Shown: positions 5,503 through 7,102 of the stretch, one piece after another
How the letters are laid out: the number at the start of each line of letters is the position of its first letter
Numbering within the stretch: the stretch's first letter is position 1
Source of the DNA: Bacillota bacterium
GTDB lineage: Bacteria; Bacillota; Clostridia; Peptostreptococcales; Anaerovoracaceae
Direction: 5' to 3'
Assembly: GCA_019420525.1 (NCBI GenBank)
Contig: JAHZHA010000021.1
Location: forward strand, 1 to 7,102
DNA length: 7,102 nucleotides
Translations under genes and position numbers: made by a program
The notes under the pieces: generated by a model
The model's database searches: none
The model's input: the letters and a program-made list of their open reading frames with translations, nothing else
Told to the model about the DNA's origin: nothing

Positions 5503-5538
5503 AAAAAAGAAAATTCAGAATTCTGAAAACGGAATTCT
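5503..5538 (-). terminator. Probable terminator of the DUF421-DUF4363 operon
   Basis: Just after the DUF4363 stop, AGAATTC (5538 to 5532) can pair with GAATTCT (5523 to 5517) around an 8-base loop. The RNA then runs through GAATTTTCTTTTTT, with six Us at 5508 to 5503. The stem is A/U-rich and therefore weak. A perfect 14-base palindrome TTCAGAATTCTGAA (5514-5527) overlaps it and offers a competing fold. Its position, between the operon's last stop and the folT -35, is what a terminator would need. Confidence 0.5.
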
Positions 5539-5539
5539 T

Positions 5540-5920
5540 CTAAAGAATATTGTCCGCTCTGAATTCGTTTTCTATTGTGAGATCTTTCAGCAGAGCAGTT
5601 GTATTCTCTGCTTCCCTGCATACGAGCCCCAGGTCTTTCGCTTCGAGACAGCCGGAAAAGCAGGCGACAGAACGCTGAAGCTCTTCCATGTCAGAAGAAT
5701 TGATATAATAGCAATAGACGGAATAATACTCATTCCAGAGCTGAAGAAAACGGTCATGAGAAGCCGAGGCATTCTCCCAGTCTTCTGCTACGGCAAAAAC
5801 GCGGGTTTCTTCCAGGGCGGGAATGAGCGTATTCACCGTACGGTCTGTATAAGAAGATGAGGTGATCCAGAAGACAAAGACGAGAAGCAGGCAAATAAAA
5901 GGAATATAGAGCGATCTCAT
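5540..5920 (-). CDS. DUF4363 family membrane-anchored protein
   Basis: This is a 126-residue protein of the DUF4363 family (PF14276), function unknown. It has one N-terminal hydrophobic segment (about residues 4-20, IPFICLLLVFVFWIT), which would act as a signal anchor. A mostly helical outer domain follows, containing the EDWENASASHDRFLQLWNEYY motif (46-66), the INSSDMEELQRSV stretch (73-85) and the terminal NIL typical of the family. The ATG overlaps the DUF421 stop as ATGA, and a full-strength AAAGGAGGT (5934 to 5926) lies 5 bases upstream inside the preceding gene, so the two are co-translated. DUF421 and DUF4363 genes are often paired in Clostridia, which suggests that the two proteins act together at the membrane; that is inference. 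Confidence 0.87.
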   Translation of the reverse strand: MRSLYIPFICLLLVFVFWITSSSYTDRTVNTLIPALEETRVFAVAEDWENASASHDRFLQLWNEYYSVYCYYINSSDMEELQRSVACFSGCLEAKDLGLVCREAENTTALLKDLTIENEFRADNIL

Positions 5921-6645
5921 GCATTACCTCCTTTCGTGAAAGGAGCGGAAACCGCAGGTGGCAGAAGAGGCTTGTCTTTTTTTGTATAGAAATACAGCAT
6001 TTTTCTTTCATCGCAGAAGCAGAGAAAAATATCCTTTTGAGACTGGATTTTGTGCTTTCTCATTTCACGGTTCAGAATTTTTTCTGTAAGCCCGGAACGT
6101 TCTAAATTCCTGCGGTATATTTTTCCGTCTGAAATAATGATACAGGGCATCGCTTCCTGCTCGGGCGTGAGAGACAGATCTTCGCGAGTTACTGGCTTCT
6201 TTTCCGGTTTGAGTATAACGCTGAAACTTCCGTTTGTTTCAAGATAAGCGTATGCCACGTCGGCGATTGAAGGACATCCTTGAATACGGAGCATTTCCGT
6301 CAGGTCAGTGATCGTGACATTGGAACGCTTCATCTCTTTGAAATTAATTGAACCATCGTCGATCAGTATACTGGGTTTTCCGTTGATAAAATTTTTGAAC
6401 AGTTCGCTTTTGCAGGAGAGAAAACCGGAGAGTGCGTAAAGAAACAGAATCATAAAGATAGCGGCGACTCCGTTCAGCAGCGAAACTTCTGGGGAAGAGA
6501 CAGGCATCGCCGCCAGCTCGGCTATGAGAAGCATGATCGTGATCTGAAAAGGATCTGTCGAAGAAAGTCCCGATTTTCCCATGCAGCGTATGGTAAAGAG
6601 CGCTACAGCATACACGATAAACGTGCGGATAAATGTAATCATCAT
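5917..6645 (-). CDS. DUF421 (YetF/YcaP-like) membrane protein
   Basis: The protein is 242 residues from the chosen start. It has three N-terminal membrane helices (about residues 3-20, 31-48 and 56-75) and a cytosolic DUF421 domain (PF04239). Diagnostic parts are the TIRCMGKSGLSSTDPFQITIML entry, NGKPSILIDDGSINFKEMKRSNVTITDLTEMLRIQG with the GKPSILI strand, and SIADVAYAYLETNGSFSVILKPEKKPVT. Bacillus and Clostridium homologues (YetF, 2Duf) have been linked to spore membrane properties, but many members have no known role. I chose ATG 6645 because GTGAGGAAT places a GAGGA (6657 to 6653) 7 bases upstream and the first helix then begins at once. An in-frame ATG at 6717 would add a 24-residue basic leader (MKETQNNRYAVKKRHKK) and has no ribosome binding site. 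It shares an ATGA overlap with the DUF4363 gene. Confidence 0.88.
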   Translation of the reverse strand: MMITFIRTFIVYAVALFTIRCMGKSGLSSTDPFQITIMLLIAELAAMPVSSPEVSLLNGVAAIFMILFLYALSGFLSCKSELFKNFINGKPSILIDDGSINFKEMKRSNVTITDLTEMLRIQGCPSIADVAYAYLETNGSFSVILKPEKKPVTREDLSLTPEQEAMPCIIISDGKIYRRNLERSGLTEKILNREMRKHKIQSQKDIFLCFCDERKMLYFYTKKDKPLLPPAVSAPFTKGGNA

Positions 6646-6871
6646 AATGGATTCCTCACTGTCAAGTTTTTTATGTCGTTTTTTAACGGCATATCTGTTA
6701 TTTTGTGTTTCTTTCATGAAGAATTCATGCGATCGTATTTTCCTGCAGTGTCTAGTTCAGTAGATATGATACCGATGAAAATTTCTGAAAGAAGATTTAT
6801 AGAATGAGTATCGTCCGTACAGTGTTATATTATTCAGAAACAGAAGGGATTTTGAAATTCAAATGGGAGAT

Positions 6872-6900
6872 ACCGGCTCTCAGCGGGCGGTTTTCTTTTA
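6872..6900 (+). terminator. Orphan plus-strand terminator-like hairpin
   Basis: ACCG (6872-6875) pairs with CGGT (6888-6891). After one bulged G, CTC (6877-6879) pairs with GGG (6885-6887) through one G-U pair, leaving a UCAGC loop. TTTTCTTTTA follows directly (6891-6900). The T run is only on the plus-strand side, yet no plus-strand gene lies upstream within this window. It may end an unseen small RNA or block antisense transcription. Confidence 0.55.
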
Positions 6901-7053
6901 TATAAAAAGATACGGTAAGAGAACGAACGAAAAACGGCATATTGAGAAAAATACAGTAAAGAGAAAAAATTTAACGGACGCGATAATAGTTGTAATCCTT
7001 GGAAAATAGGGATTTGTAAAGATAAAAGAAAATTAAGTTAAAAAATGTCGAAA

Positions 7054-7068
7054 CTTTTTTCAAAAAAG
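7054..7068. repeat. A/T palindrome just upstream of the terminal promoter
   Basis: CTTTTTT and AAAAAAG form a perfect inverted repeat of 7-base arms around one C. It occupies the region directly before the -35 box at 7072. Such A and T tracts could act as an UP element for RNA polymerase or as a bent-DNA site. It has no GC stem, so a terminator role is unlikely. Confidence 0.45.
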
Positions 7069-7071
7069 GCG

Positions 7072-7100
7072 TTGACATATCTGTATATCATTGGTATTAT
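7072..7100 (+). promoter_or_regulatory. Near-consensus sigma-A promoter reading out of the window
   Basis: A perfect TTGACA (7072-7077), a 17-base spacer and TATTAT (7095-7100, 5 of 6) make this the strongest promoter in the window. A/T tracts precede it at 7054-7068. The transcript would begin a few bases past the end of the window, so its gene is not visible. The strength and the A/T-rich upstream region resemble stable-RNA promoters, which is only a guess. Confidence 0.85.
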
Positions 7101-7102
7101 GT

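Larger units (their letters stand above)
6646..7102. other. Intergenic region without a recognisable gene
   Basis: No open frame here resembles a protein on either strand. The region becomes A/T-rich after 6900. It holds a plus-strand terminator-like hairpin (6872-6900), an A/T palindrome (7054-7068) and a strong outward promoter (7072-7100). The promoter of the DUF421 operon should also lie here on the minus strand, but I find no convincing -35/-10 pair for it; TATAAC (6829 to 6824) is the best -10 candidate and has no matching -35. Confidence 0.6.

Noticed and set aside
5264..5860. Plus-strand open frame of 198 residues
   Set aside because: It runs across the riboswitch, the folT promoter and the antisense of DUF4363, has no ribosome binding site, and its product is basic and resembles no protein family. 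It is a shadow of minus-strand features.
6646..6717. ATG 6717 as the start of the DUF421 gene
   Set aside because: It adds a basic 24-residue leader without a ribosome binding site, whereas ATG 6645 has GAGGA 7 bases upstream and starts directly at the first membrane helix. It remains possible but is less likely.
1..7102. CRISPR array, tRNA or rRNA gene, insertion sequence or prophage remnant
   Set aside because: I saw no regularly spaced repeats, no tRNA-like cloverleaf, no rRNA sequence, and no transposase or phage protein motif in any frame.

Overview
The window looks like one short contig from an anaerobic, low-to-mid GC Bacillota (class Clostridia). Evidence for this is the SpoVB/YabM-type flippase next to hup and rqcP, strong AGGAGG ribosome binding sites, an archerase-type (BadF/HgdC) gene set, a folate-type ECF S component behind a THF riboswitch, and a DUF421-DUF4363 pair. 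I cannot name a genus. The first 51 bases are not genomic: they are an Illumina P5/TruSeq adapter with an 8-base index, so genomic sequence starts at 52.

Layout. Bases 52-837 (+) are the C-terminal half of a MOP-superfamily flippase cut off by the contig edge. A good promoter at 868-896 and a leader hairpin at 901-925 precede hup (HU, 961-1239), followed 7 bases later by rqcP (S4-domain ribosome quality control factor, 1247-1489). A strong intrinsic terminator (1511-1561) sits almost on top of the next start codon, and its 3' arm also supplies that gene's Shine-Dalgarno. Then comes a tight three-gene operon (1565-4567, +) whose frames overlap by 8 and 4 bases: a DUF2229 protein, an HgdB-like companion protein, and an HgdC/BadF-type ATPase with both cluster cysteines and an extra Cys-rich tail. 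Together they resemble a split version of the large fused CoA-enzyme-activase proteins of anaerobes. Their substrate is unknown.

The remaining genes are on the minus strand. folT (4686-5207) has a long leader holding a tetrahydrofolate riboswitch (about 5285-5452) and a visible Shine-Dalgarno-sequestering switch (5214-5278), with its own promoter at 5461-5488. Further upstream lies a DUF421 (YetF-like) membrane protein gene (5917-6645) overlapping a DUF4363 gene (5540-5920) by ATGA, ended by a probable terminator at 5503-5538.

Bases 6646-7102 have no convincing gene. They hold an orphan plus-strand terminator (6872-6900) and, at the very end, a near-consensus promoter (7072-7100) with an A/T-rich palindrome upstream, firing out of the window. 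The best leads are the THF riboswitch with an enlarged arm and readable expression platform, the terminator that doubles as a ribosome binding site, the split activase operon with its Cys tail, and the strong outward promoter at the contig end.
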